Origin: a virus
Reading direction: 5' to 3' (one strand)
Length of the DNA: 31,463 nt
IMG/VR virus record: IMGVR_UViG_3300001680_000205
Coordinates: 1-31,463 of that record
Numbering within the stretch: the first letter of the stretch is position 1; each line of letters begins with the position of its first letter. Below the pieces are notes generated by a model. It ran no database searches. It was not told where the DNA came from and was given only the letters and a program-made list of their open reading frames with translations. Made by a program: the position numbers and the translations under genes. Below, piece by piece: positions 14,870-24,167 of this stretch.

Positions 14870-15436
14870 ATGTGTTTGCCCGCAATTCCCGCTCTTGTCG
14901 CTGCTGGTATTTCAGGACCGATGCAGGCTATGATTGCTATCACTGCGGCTCTTAGCGCAGCAACCTCAGTTGGAACGGCAGTTTCGGCATCCAACGCTCA
15001 AGGTCGCCAGAATCAGAGAGCCGCAGAAACAGCCGCCAGAGCTCGCGCACTCGAGAGTGCTAAATTGGGTGCCTCTATGCGCCAATCCGCAGAGATCGCC
15101 ACACGGAAGAAGCTAGGGATCGAGAGGGCACGTATTTCGGCACAGGGAGAGGCGATGACGCAAGCTGCCGAGACTGGTGGTCAGGGCAACTTCCTACAGG
15201 CAATTCAGCGCAATGTCAACTTGCAAGCGGGTGATAAGGTTTCTGCTGTTGAGGCACAACAGGCACTCGCCAGAGAGCGTGGGTTTTTCTCAAATGCTGA
15301 ATCTAACCAAAGGCTGGCTGGCCGGATTGCTGGTCTTCCTGAGCCCCCGAATATGGGACTAGCAATTGGTGGCTCCATTATACAGGGCGCTACGTCTGCC
15401 ATCAATATGGGTGTAGGCGTGGCTGGACTTAAATAA
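14870..15436 (+). CDS. Internal virion protein gp14-like (ejectosome component)
   Basis: A 188-aa protein with the architecture of T7 gp14 (196 aa), which leaves the virion first and forms the outer-membrane part of the ejection channel. It begins MCLPAIPAL (T7 MCWAAAIPI), has a small-residue hydrophobic segment at about 8-45 rich in Ala/Gly/Ser, then a long Ala/Gln/Arg helix region (RQNQRAAETAARARALE...) and a short hydrophobic C-terminus. The ATG directly follows the gp13 stop (no gap) and has AAAGGAGAG at 14853-14861. Assignment rests on order, size, start and composition; the middle is low in complexity. Confidence 0.88.
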   Translation: MCLPAIPALVAAGISGPMQAMIAITAALSAATSVGTAVSASNAQGRQNQRAAETAARARALESAKLGASMRQSAEIATRKKLGIERARISAQGEAMTQAAETGGQGNFLQAIQRNVNLQAGDKVSAVEAQQALARERGFFSNAESNQRLAGRIAGLPEPPNMGLAIGGSIIQGATSAINMGVGVAGLK

Positions 15437-15438
15437 TA

Positions 15439-17175
15439 ATGGCAAGAGGTAAGATAAGTACAGACTTAGTAGGGACCGCCCCAGCAACCCTCCAGCCCAC
15501 CGTCGCGCCTGGCCCAGTCCAGTACATACCACCCGGCAAACAAGACGCTACTGCAACCGGCCTTGCAAGACTGGCGGATAGTCTTCAACTCCTTCCACGC
15601 TCCCTTATAGGTGCCGCAGGGGCGGTTAAGGACTCTGCGATTGAGAGGGGTCAAGAACTAGCAGAAAAACACGCCGCACTAACAACTCAAGAAATTCTAG
15701 ATATAGAGGGAATCAGTTCGTGGGTTAGCGACTGGACTGCTATTGGCATTAATGATATTAAGGGTACAAACCTGGGCAGGGAGTGGGCACAGAATTACGT
15801 AGCAACTAATATGGCTGGTGGGATTACAGAGAACTCCACGCAAGATGACGCGATGGGGGTTATGGACGAAGCCTTTGCTGACTATGTAAAGACATTCGGG
15901 AGAGACATTACTCTTGGGCCTGTCGGGCCGGGCGACACGGGCTTCCTTGAAAGAAATAGGAAAGCCATGTCAAAGTCCGCTTACTCAGAGTACAACAAGA
16001 TGAGGGACAGGATAGGACTTAAGGCTCTTTCTTTAATAGAAGGTGCCAGAAACTCTGCCTTTAAGGGGGTTGTGGACTCTGCCGTGAGAAACGCTTTTAC
16101 AAATAATGATGGGTATAAAGAACTATTGAAGGAAGCGGAGCAGGGATCTCCGGGTGAGAGCGAAAGTTTGATGTTTAAAGCCACAACCTTTGGGATACCT
16201 AAGCACAAGGTCAGGTCCGCTATTGTCGATTCTATTGTAAATAGTCTTAATGCTGATGCCTTCAACCCAAAGCAACTATACCAAGCAGCGAAGCTAGTAA
16301 CCGCACCTCGAGTCAGACTAGCAACATCTGCGGCTGGTACTGTAGGTCCTGGTACACCGGGAGAAGACTCAATATTCTTTAACAATACAGAAGACCTTTC
16401 AAAGTTTATGATTGCCCTTAGAGGTTCCGAGAGTCGGCACGAGGCTTCAATATCAAGAAGCTACGCCAGTAGGGAGGCGGCTAATAAGAAAGAAATTAAT
16501 GTCTTTTATAGAGATCTTGCAGCTGCGGCGGGAGATGAAACTACTCCTATGAGAGTAATTAATGATCTGGAAATATCCGCTATAAGACTTCGCCTTCCCA
16601 TTAATGTCGTTCAGAATAGCCTTAAGACAACGGGCAATTCCCTAACTCCCATACAATGGGAGGGAGTACAGAATAGTATTGTTACCAAGAATGAAACTGG
16701 TCTCACCCCCGAGCAGGAGGATGGGCTTACTGCCAAGGGCCATAATTTGATAATGGGGTTTAGGCAGGAGAGGTCTAGGATTATCGCAAGTGTACGTAGC
16801 AATCCATCATTTAAATCCTTCTTGCACAGGTTCGCTAATGTTCTTGGTGGCAAACTAATAACTACGATGGACGGTACTACTTATTTTACAGGATCTGGTT
16901 CTATCAAAGACCAAAACAGGGAGGTAGCAGCACAAGCCCTGTTCACGCGGGTGATGAGGGAGATGATTGGGTATGTTCGTACACCCGATGATGTATATGG
17001 CTTGGGAGGGCCATCAGCCGGGGAGATGGACAGTAATTGGAATAAGGTATTTATCGCTAATCTGGAAGCCTGGAATACGTACAATACTCCTGCGACTCAG
17101 AAGAATACAGCCAATAGGGATTATCTTGTAAGAAGCTGGTATTCCGACCCCTCACGCGGCGCATTTGATTATTGA
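15439..17175 (+). CDS. Internal virion protein gp15-like (ejectosome component)
   Basis: A 578-aa mostly helical protein between the gp14- and gp16-like genes. T7 gp15 (747 aa) forms the periplasmic tunnel of the ejectosome with gp16. The N-terminus has a proline-rich lead (about 14-35: APATLQPTVAPGP), then LARLADSLQLLP, similar in style to gp15 proteins of other T7-like phages; helical repeats follow. No catalytic motif, signal peptide or membrane span is visible. It is about 170 residues shorter than T7 gp15. ATG at 15439 comes two bases after the gp14 stop. The call is made from position, length and helical character rather than strong identity. Confidence 0.82.
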   Translation: MARGKISTDLVGTAPATLQPTVAPGPVQYIPPGKQDATATGLARLADSLQLLPRSLIGAAGAVKDSAIERGQELAEKHAALTTQEILDIEGISSWVSDWTAIGINDIKGTNLGREWAQNYVATNMAGGITENSTQDDAMGVMDEAFADYVKTFGRDITLGPVGPGDTGFLERNRKAMSKSAYSEYNKMRDRIGLKALSLIEGARNSAFKGVVDSAVRNAFTNNDGYKELLKEAEQGSPGESESLMFKATTFGIPKHKVRSAIVDSIVNSLNADAFNPKQLYQAAKLVTAPRVRLATSAAGTVGPGTPGEDSIFFNNTEDLSKFMIALRGSESRHEASISRSYASREAANKKEINVFYRDLAAAAGDETTPMRVINDLEISAIRLRLPINVVQNSLKTTGNSLTPIQWEGVQNSIVTKNETGLTPEQEDGLTAKGHNLIMGFRQERSRIIASVRSNPSFKSFLHRFANVLGGKLITTMDGTTYFTGSGSIKDQNREVAAQALFTRVMREMIGYVRTPDDVYGLGGPSAGEMDSNWNKVFIANLEAWNTYNTPATQKNTANRDYLVRSWYSDPSRGAFDY

Positions 17176-17189
17176 TATGAGGAGCCTGC

Positions 17190-18242
17190 GTGGCCAAGAT
17201 AGATAATTACGAACAGTTCCTTATCGAAAATGAGGGCAAAGAGTCCGAGGCGTACGCCGATGTATATGAAGATGTGCAGAAGTATGTACAGTTAGAGTAT
17301 CTTGATAAGGGGAGGCCAGATCCTAGAATAAAGTCAAACAGAGTTAATATTCCGTTTGACCCTAAATTAAATATGACAATAGGTTATGGGCACCGCATAC
17401 TCAGTAGTGAGTGGGCGAACTTTAATCAAGCAACTCTTTCCGAAATGGATATGTTGGAGATTCTTCGGAATGACATTACAATTCATAGGTCTAGGGCAGA
17501 GAACATTATAGAGAATGGCATACCCGGGCACTTCCCACCCACACCCTGGGAGTCACTATCGGAGACACAAAAGACAGCCCTTACGGATTATGAGTTTAAC
17601 CCTGGCATTTCCCAGTTTCCAAAACTTACTGCCGCAATTGTATCTGGGAATGTTGATGCTATTCGTACAGAGTTTTGGAGGCACGCTGGTACTGCGCCAC
17701 TCGGGAGAAGAAACGAAGATTGGTGGGACACGTTCGGTGAGCCACTAACGGGAGCCACTTTTAAAGAAGTTCTAGATGAAAGGAACGGCATAGTGCCTAA
17801 CCAGCCCAATCAACCACTCCCAAGCGGGAAGTCTGGGTACGCTGAAGGTGACCCAAGCGGCCACACTCTATTGGACTATGTAGATAAGGCGTTTAGCCCA
17901 GAAGCAATTCGTCAGGCAGAGGAGATTGTACTGGGCAATCCACTGAGGGACGTAACAAAAAGAAGCGGTATTCAAGATATGCAGGATACTGCACAGGTTG
18001 TTTGGCACAACCTTTTAGCAAGTGCTGGAAACTCAGCCGCTGGTGTAGCCTCAGAGTTTATCTTTGAGACACTAAAAGAAAGACTGTCTGGTCTGCTGGC
18101 ACCTATAAACGAAAAACTTGAACCGATAAACGAATTTGACGATGGTGAAGATTCTGTTATAACAATTCCCGCACACGAAGAACAACCACTAGAGTTCGAC
18201 CAAAATCAACCAAACACCAATCCCCAGGTGGATAAACAATGA
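17190..18242 (+). CDS. GH24 (T4-type) lysozyme, stand-alone gene in ejection module
   Basis: A 350-aa protein whose first ~200 residues are a GH24 muramidase, cutting the MurNAc-GlcNAc bond. The catalytic triad is visible: Glu15 in ENEGKE, Asp24 in AYADVY (same 9-residue spacing as T4 Glu11-Asp20), and Thr63 in MTIGYGH. Later GH24 blocks are TALTDYEFNPGISQFP near 129-144 and LGRRNEDWW near 171-179. About 33 extra residues separate Asp24 from Thr63. The C-terminal 150 residues are a non-lysozyme extension: helical at 225-310, then acidic and Pro/Gln-rich. There is no signal peptide. Start GTG 17190 has GAGGAG at 17179-17184; the stop overlaps the gp16-like start (ATGA). Lying inside the ejection operon, it is likely a virion-carried lysin for DNA entry rather than the lysis enzyme. 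Confidence 0.9.
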   Translation: MAKIDNYEQFLIENEGKESEAYADVYEDVQKYVQLEYLDKGRPDPRIKSNRVNIPFDPKLNMTIGYGHRILSSEWANFNQATLSEMDMLEILRNDITIHRSRAENIIENGIPGHFPPTPWESLSETQKTALTDYEFNPGISQFPKLTAAIVSGNVDAIRTEFWRHAGTAPLGRRNEDWWDTFGEPLTGATFKEVLDERNGIVPNQPNQPLPSGKSGYAEGDPSGHTLLDYVDKAFSPEAIRQAEEIVLGNPLRDVTKRSGIQDMQDTAQVVWHNLLASAGNSAAGVASEFIFETLKERLSGLLAPINEKLEPINEFDDGEDSVITIPAHEEQPLEFDQNQPNTNPQVDKQ

Positions 18243-21200
18243 CATCAATAAACCTAGATACGAACCCCCTCCTCGAGCCAGAGGATGAAGGTTCTCTTTC
18301 AGGCGTTATAGGGGCTGAGAAGGCACGGAAGCAAGAACAAAGCACACTAATTAACGCCATGGCTTCAGATGGTGTAGACATTTTCAATGCTAGTGTTCTG
18401 GACTCGCCCCTCAGTCCCGAAGGTGATTCGGATAGTGTTCCTCGTTCATCAGCCTCTCCCTCTGGTGGATTAGAGTCTGAACCATCCGATGAATCTGGGG
18501 CTGAGGGGCCGGAATCCTACGGGGGCCTTTTACCAAATGTTGTTGCTGGGGGTATTGAGGGAGTTCTCAACACATGGAATAATACCGTTGTTCCAATTGC
18601 TGAGTGGACAGCGAATGAATATTCGGACAATGCGCAAATAATGCAACATGGAGAAGTGATAAACCCACAGGACTACGACTTTAGTGGTGCTTCTGTAGAT
18701 ATAGAGGCACTTAGAAACCTTGAAGTTGATGGTAAGAAGGTGTGGCCTGAGCCTGAAGATGCTATTGAAGCTGGCGCGAAAGGTCTTTCACAGTTTCTAG
18801 TTCCATTCGTTCCAGCCTTTAAAGCACTTGGAGCAGTCAATTGGATTAAGAACTTTGAGAAGGCCAGCACCTTTGGGAACTCTGTAGCTATCCTTCGTGG
18901 AGCCGAGAGATGGCTACGTAGGGGGATTAGGGGCTCATTTGCTGGTATATTTGGAGATGCTCTGCCCTTTGATCCCTGGGAAGAACGCTTATCAGATATT
19001 ATTATTGATAATACCGAACTAGAAAGCGCCATACTGGATTTTATGGCGACTGACCCCTCCGATTCCATGGGGGAGGCAATGTTTAAGAGAGCTCTGGAGG
19101 GGTTTGGGTTAGGGTTCGCCCTTGAGGGTGCTGGTAGGTTTGGTGTGTACGGTGCTAAACATACGCTTCCCATGATAGAGAACGCAGTTAAAAGAGTTAA
19201 GTTCCACAGAACCATGCCAACGGAACTGGTCAAGAGGGGGGGCCTTACAACCATTCAGGCAGAGTCCCTTAACGAAACTGCCAAAAGGGTAACACATTAC
19301 AGGGAAGCCTTTAATACAATCACAGAGCTTATCGAACAAGTAAAGAATTTCAATACTGGTAACCCGCACATTTCAGAGGCAAGGCAGGCACTTAAATCCT
19401 TAATAGACGAGGCAGGCTATGCGGGGGGAACGCTTAGACCCAAAATAAGTAGGGGGCTACCCGACCCAGACGATACTGTAGATGGTAAATTTGACGTTCC
19501 CGGAGAATGGCTAGATGAACTCTCCCCTCAAGCTAGAACATATATTGAAAGTGCCATTTACCAAGCGGCACCAGACGCTGGACCCAGATTTATAAGCATA
19601 TTATCGTCCTTCGATAACCTTGTAGGCCCCGAGATGCGAACAGGTGCTGCCTCACTTATAGATGAACTTGAGGCTATTGGTGGTGGTGTGTTCGGTAATA
19701 TGGCCAAGGGACTGCGTACCGTCTTAGATAAGGGCGGGGAAGTAGACGGGTTCCGACACGGTATCATTACTAAACTTGAAGAGGCTGAAGATGATTGGCT
19801 TAGAATGGCTTCCACGGATAACGTTAAAGGTCTTCCAAAGGGACTACAGCGTGATCTTTTGAACGGTGTGAACCCCATCAGAGATCCGTATACCCATGTA
19901 CACCCGAAGACCGTAGAGGCTCGAGCGCGACTTAAGGCTATTTTCGAGGGAGATACAACTACACCCACGGGAGTTAAACTGAAGCCTAGGGATGGCGTTG
20001 ATGAAGCTGCCGAGAGTGGCGCATCTCGACCGATCATACCCGTAAGCAGGGCGACCCAGAACGCTTCAGACTTCTTGTTTGGTAGCGGGAACCAAATAAA
20101 AATAACTGAAGCTGAAACGGAAGAACTATTCCAAATACTCAGATCAGATGAGATTGACCCCAGGGATCTTGCTGATTTTTATGGTAAGGTAAACGGTGGT
20201 AAGGGCATTCCCCCCGATCTGAATCTTGAGAGGATCGCGAATGGGGAAGACCTCGAAAGAGTCTTCATGGCGATGCTGAGAGTTGGTAGTAAACCTGGGA
20301 GAAGGCCACTAATCAGAAGGTCTCTTCAGCCTAGGCCAATGGAAACAACAATACAGGGTGCTGATCCAGTAATAGAATATCTCAACAGACTACTACGGGA
20401 CGAGGGAAAGATATATGGAGTCCCACCGTCCAGGGTTCAAAGGTTTCTAGAAACATGGGGGAATCCTACGAACGCGACACGTAAGATGAATGAAATCGTA
20501 GAAGATGTTCATGTGTTGAGGGCCATGAACGCTAATATACATGCTGCGATTATTACATATGCAAGGGCGATCAGGGGTGGTCACGGGATTATGGAGGTTA
20601 AGGCCAAGGTTCTTAATCTTATTGAAGTAGCTGCAAACTGGAATGATCTTGTGGCTGGTGCAACTACAGCTATGGGCAGGGGTCTACAGATATTCAATCA
20701 CACCCTACAGCCCGATGGTACCTTAAAGCGTATGCTCTCGTTGGATCAAGACTTTGTAAACATGACAGACGAAGAGTGGCTTCGCTGGTCAGTTGGTGTC
20801 ATATCAGCTAAAAGCAACTCAAAGCGCCAGAAGTTACTATTCAGAAAGCCCGGTGCCCAGAATATGCTTGCAGAGTTGTATGTAAACAACATCATCTCTG
20901 GGCCTATTACATCAATGGTCAATGTTACCTCAGTAGCAATTACTGGTATATTCAATCCCATAAGCGAGCTGCTCGGCACTGTAATAAACAAAACTATCTG
21001 GGACAGGTCTAGTGGCCAATGGGGAGCCGATGTTCTGGATGCGTGGAACTCCAGTATGGATGAAATCATTGGTATAATTACTACTCAATCAGATGGTGTT
21101 AAGTTGCTTGGTACTGCCGGAACTCTAGATACCCTTGGTAGGGCTGCTGGAAGGTTCTCTAAAACATTCGTTAGCCTAGACTCAACCCACGCCAACGCTG

Positions 21201-23173
21201 CCAGACAGATTATAGAAGAATCAGATATTAAACCGTGGATGAAGACCCTGTTTACTGGTAGAAACTATCTGGACCCTGCACGAGGCGCACGGGCGAGTGA
21301 GTTAGGAATGGACAAGACATTGGGGGCATCTCATACTGGGTCTAGACTTAGGGCTATCACTAGCGACAATGTTTCAGACATGATTAATAGGACACCTTTA
21401 GTTGGCCAATATAACCCTGGTAGAATTGCTAGGCATGGGACTCCCGGTGGTAAGCTTGTTGACGCTTTAGGTGTTACATCAAGTTTGGTTGCTAGGCTTG
21501 TATCAACTGGGGATGAGTTGACAAAGGGGATATTCTACCGTGCTAATTTAGTTAAACAGGCGCGTAGGATTGCTAGGGAAGAGGGTCTTGAGGGTGTAGA
21601 TTTTCATAAGTACGTAAAAGATGCAACTGAAAATGTTCCTAGGTGGGCAGAGATGGACATAGAAGACCCGCTAATGGAAGTCTATGAGGGTATGCACAGG
21701 GATGCAATAGAACACGCAAGGACTGTTTCGTTCACAAATCCAGTAAACAGTCAGCCCGCTCTAGTAATCCAAGATGCAATATCAAAAGCACCCATTGTAA
21801 AATTGTTTGTGCCTTTTATCAGAACACCAACAAACCTACTGAAGTACGTATTTGAGCGAACGCCTGTTATTTATAGGTGGTCTAAAAGATACAAAAATAT
21901 TCTTAAAAAGCTTGATGATGATCCCAAGAGTGTGCGCGCAAAACGTGAACTAGAACTATTCCAGGCACACGCAACTACTGGCAAGGCTCTGTGGGGAACG
22001 GCATTTTACTTGGCACTCAATGATAAGATAACTGGGGCAGGCCCGACAAACCCGCACGAACGAAGGGCCAAGGAAATGACTGGTTGGAAACCCTTCTCTA
22101 TATGGGTTGGCACAAAAGAGGATGGCACACCGGACTGGGTTCAGTACAGAAGGGGCGATCCATATGGTACATATCTTGGGTTCGCGTCTACGGTTGCAGA
22201 AAACTTTGCTGAAGTTCAGGAAGCGCCCGGTGGGGCTGAAATGAGCATGGAATTAGCCGGGACTATAATGGGAGCTAGTGCAATTATTGCCAAGGATAAA
22301 TCCTATTACCAAGGTATGTCTGACTTGTTCGATATGTTCGATGGCAGGCTGGCCAGTAAAGATAAGATACAGAGATGGCTTGCTAAAACAAGTGCCGCCC
22401 TAGTAGTACCAAATCTTTATTCGTCTATAGCAACTACTGGTGTCTATCCATTTACAGAGGGACTTGAGGCAATCTACGAAGCAGAGACTGTTCTGGATCA
22501 CATTAAGAAAAAGGCTGGAATTGTAGATAGTCTGTACCCGCACCGAAATATGTTTGGTGAGGTTATCCCTAGGCCCCTAGCAATTGGATGGGACTGGTTA
22601 AGCCCATTCTTTACCAATGAACAAAAGACAAGTCCATTAAAGGACTTGCTTGCTGAGTCCAACTACGGTGCCGATTTTAGGGCTAAGACAGAAAGCATAG
22701 CTGGCGAAGAGCTTCCGGCGCGTATGCGGGATAGGTTGAAGAGAGTATCTGGAACATTCATCAAGAGGGAGCTGGAAGCAGCACTACCAGAGCTCAGGAT
22801 GCTTGGTGTGGAAATTAAATCTCAGGGTGTTAAGGGTGGGCGTCTAGCCAGAATAGAAAGCATTGTTGCGGACAATATGGAGGATGCTAAGGATCTTGTT
22901 GCTAATGGTTGGGATATTTCTGAAGATGGTAATGTCTATAAACTTAGTAACGAAGGTTCCGAAGAGGACAAGAGAGCTTATAGAGAGGCACAACTCTTTA
23001 CCCAAAGGCTCCAGAATGCAGACCTAATCAAAGAGCTATCGGAGGATGTCTCTGGGCAGCTTCTCACAGAAACTGGCGAATCTGGGGATTCTACGTGGAT
23101 AAACAACTTGATAGATGAAAACAAAGATATTAAGGATACTATGAAATCGGTTAGAGAAAGGATTGTGGAATAG
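18239..23173 (+). CDS. Internal virion protein gp16-like (large ejectosome protein)
   Basis: A 1644-aa protein, the largest of the window; T7 gp16 has 1318 aa. T7 gp16 carries a lytic transglycosylase at its N-terminus and spans the inner membrane after ejection. Here residues 1-110 are instead an acidic Ser/Pro/Glu-rich, likely disordered region without transglycosylase motifs. Hydrophobic or amphipathic stretches that could insert in membranes lie near 180-205 (LSQFLVPFVPAFKALGAV), 280-295 and 880-920 (NIISGPITSMVNVTSVAITG...). Near 1185-1210 there is a block VKLFVPFIRTPTNLLKYVFE that I associate with large ejection proteins of marine podoviruses. The ATG overlaps the lysozyme stop by 4 bases, consistent with lysozyme and gp16 being made together. 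Assignment by place and size is firm; the exact domain borders are not. Confidence 0.86.
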   Translation: MTSINLDTNPLLEPEDEGSLSGVIGAEKARKQEQSTLINAMASDGVDIFNASVLDSPLSPEGDSDSVPRSSASPSGGLESEPSDESGAEGPESYGGLLPNVVAGGIEGVLNTWNNTVVPIAEWTANEYSDNAQIMQHGEVINPQDYDFSGASVDIEALRNLEVDGKKVWPEPEDAIEAGAKGLSQFLVPFVPAFKALGAVNWIKNFEKASTFGNSVAILRGAERWLRRGIRGSFAGIFGDALPFDPWEERLSDIIIDNTELESAILDFMATDPSDSMGEAMFKRALEGFGLGFALEGAGRFGVYGAKHTLPMIENAVKRVKFHRTMPTELVKRGGLTTIQAESLNETAKRVTHYREAFNTITELIEQVKNFNTGNPHISEARQALKSLIDEAGYAGGTLRPKISRGLPDPDDTVDGKFDVPGEWLDELSPQARTYIESAIYQAAPDAGPRFISILSSFDNLVGPEMRTGAASLIDELEAIGGGVFGNMAKGLRTVLDKGGEVDGFRHGIITKLEEAEDDWLRMASTDNVKGLPKGLQRDLLNGVNPIRDPYTHVHPKTVEARARLKAIFEGDTTTPTGVKLKPRDGVDEAAESGASRPIIPVSRATQNASDFLFGSGNQIKITEAETEELFQILRSDEIDPRDLADFYGKVNGGKGIPPDLNLERIANGEDLERVFMAMLRVGSKPGRRPLIRRSLQPRPMETTIQGADPVIEYLNRLLRDEGKIYGVPPSRVQRFLETWGNPTNATRKMNEIVEDVHVLRAMNANIHAAIITYARAIRGGHGIMEVKAKVLNLIEVAANWNDLVAGATTAMGRGLQIFNHTLQPDGTLKRMLSLDQDFVNMTDEEWLRWSVGVISAKSNSKRQKLLFRKPGAQNMLAELYVNNIISGPITSMVNVTSVAITGIFNPISELLGTVINKTIWDRSSGQWGADVLDAWNSSMDEIIGIITTQSDGVKLLGTAGTLDTLGRAAGRFSKTFVSLDSTHANAARQIIEESDIKPWMKTLFTGRNYLDPARGARASELGMDKTLGASHTGSRLRAITSDNVSDMINRTPLVGQYNPGRIARHGTPGGKLVDALGVTSSLVARLVSTGDELTKGIFYRANLVKQARRIAREEGLEGVDFHKYVKDATENVPRWAEMDIEDPLMEVYEGMHRDAIEHARTVSFTNPVNSQPALVIQDAISKAPIVKLFVPFIRTPTNLLKYVFERTPVIYRWSKRYKNILKKLDDDPKSVRAKRELELFQAHATTGKALWGTAFYLALNDKITGAGPTNPHERRAKEMTGWKPFSIWVGTKEDGTPDWVQYRRGDPYGTYLGFASTVAENFAEVQEAPGGAEMSMELAGTIMGASAIIAKDKSYYQGMSDLFDMFDGRLASKDKIQRWLAKTSAALVVPNLYSSIATTGVYPFTEGLEAIYEAETVLDHIKKKAGIVDSLYPHRNMFGEVIPRPLAIGWDWLSPFFTNEQKTSPLKDLLAESNYGADFRAKTESIAGEELPARMRDRLKRVSGTFIKRELEAALPELRMLGVEIKSQGVKGGRLARIESIVADNMEDAKDLVANGWDISEDGNVYKLSNEGSEEDKRAYREAQLFTQRLQNADLIKELSEDVSGQLLTETGESGDSTWINNLIDENKDIKDTMKSVRERIVE

Positions 23174-23809
23174 ATGGCCACTCAGACAACAGCCACATTT
23201 GTAGGCACTAACCAGTTTCTTATCTCATTCCCATTTCTAGACCCAACTCACATAGAGGTTAAACTAAATAATGTCGTCAAGGTTCTGGACGTTGATTATA
23301 GATTAGACACAGCACCAAGCAGTGTTGTATTTTTAAGCCCAGTGACATTGGTGAATGGTGACGTTATTGTCATAACAAGAATCACACAGACCGCCACACC
23401 AATGGTAGACTGGCCTAGCCAAACTGCAATTGGTGGTTCTGGTTTGGACACAACAACGAAACAACCGATATACGCAATTGAAGAGCATAGAGACAGAGCA
23501 GGCGAGGCCCTGGCCCAGGAAGTTATTGATCGTGACGCTGCCCTGGCCCAGGAAGTTATTGATCGTGACGCTGCGGTTACAGCAGAAACAAATCGCGCTA
23601 TTGCAGCAGAGTTGACCAAGGAACCACTCCTTAGAGATTCCAGTGTTGGTCAGAGAAGTGCGTTTTCACCGCCCACCAATACACCCGCCTCACATGGTGA
23701 TATTATTTGGTCTTCGATACCATTCGTAAATAGCCCCCTTGGTTGGGTCTGTTACTCTTCTTCGCCTGGCCCCGTAACTCTGTGGAGAAGTTTTGGATCT
23801 GGGCCATGA
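23174..23809 (+). CDS. Short tail fibre / fibre adaptor (T7 gp17 N-terminal domain)
   Basis: Only 211 aa against 553 in T7 gp17. Residues 1-95 form the T7-type virion-attachment domain: an F-L-I-S-F-P-F-L start (T7 F-N-I-P-F), V-K-L-x-N-x-V-K-V-L-x-x-D-Y-R-L (T7 V-L-T-I-N-T-D-Y-R-F) and an I-x-R-I-T-Q strand before a DWPSQT turn. Residues 105-150 are an alpha-helical, coiled-coil-like stalk with an exact 11-residue duplication (LAQEVIDRDAA twice). The C-terminal 50 residues end in a GWVC...P-x-x-L-W-R-S-F-G motif, common as a closing unit in phage structural proteins. There is no receptor-binding tip of usual size, so another protein may supply host recognition. ATG follows the gp16-like stop directly. 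Confidence 0.88.
   Translation: MATQTTATFVGTNQFLISFPFLDPTHIEVKLNNVVKVLDVDYRLDTAPSSVVFLSPVTLVNGDVIVITRITQTATPMVDWPSQTAIGGSGLDTTTKQPIYAIEEHRDRAGEALAQEVIDRDAALAQEVIDRDAAVTAETNRAIAAELTKEPLLRDSSVGQRSAFSPPTNTPASHGDIIWSSIPFVNSPLGWVCYSSSPGPVTLWRSFGSGP
23507..23572 (+). repeat. Exact 33-bp tandem duplication in the tail fibre gene
   Basis: Two identical copies, 23507-23539 and 23540-23572, each coding 11 residues (ALAQEVIDRDA). The lack of any silent difference implies a recent duplication. The 11-residue period fits a hendecad coiled coil, so the duplication lengthens the fibre stalk by one turn unit without disturbing register; the following VTAETNRAIAA looks like a third, diverged unit. Confidence 0.95.
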
Positions 23810-23855
23810 TAGTTGAAAATATAGAGATTGGTATATATGTATTGGAAACTCACTA

Positions 23856-24167
23856 GTGCCTGTAGATGCAACACCCGAAAATCTTGTGGGTGCAGTTGTT
23901 GCGGCAATAACAGCCGCACTCGCTGGCCTAGGTCGATCACATATGAAAATAAGAGACAGACTAAAAACTTCAGAGGTAAGGTTGAATGCTGTGGAAAGCA
24001 AACTAAATAAAATTGAAGAAACGCGGGAAAGCGTAATACGTTTAGAGTGTTCTATGTTAGGTCTTGAAGACGATATGAAAAACTCAATACGCCGACAAGA
24101 GAGAATCCAGAAGACAATTACAAGAATAGAGCGTATGTTCAAGATGAATGGAGATAATGGTAAATGA
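23856..24167 (+). CDS. Membrane-anchored coiled-coil protein in lysis region
   Basis: A 103-aa protein from GTG 23856. Residues 10-28 (LVGAVVAAITAALAGLG) form a short hydrophobic segment, followed by a long charged helix (about 35-95) with coiled-coil character (EVRLNAVESKLNKIEETRE...). It follows the fibre gene after 46 bases, with TTGGAAA at 23842 as a weak ribosome site, and its stop overlaps the next start (ATGA). Position and topology suggest a lysis accessory or a virion/membrane protein; an alternative i-spanin is possible but the better spanin pair lies downstream. I do not recognise the family. Confidence 0.65.
   Translation: MPVDATPENLVGAVVAAITAALAGLGRSHMKIRDRLKTSEVRLNAVESKLNKIEETRESVIRLECSMLGLEDDMKNSIRRQERIQKTITRIERMFKMNGDNGK

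Noticed and set aside
18673-19254. 193-aa minus-strand frame opposite the gp16-like gene
   Set aside because: Antisense to a continuous coding frame; low complexity and no start context.
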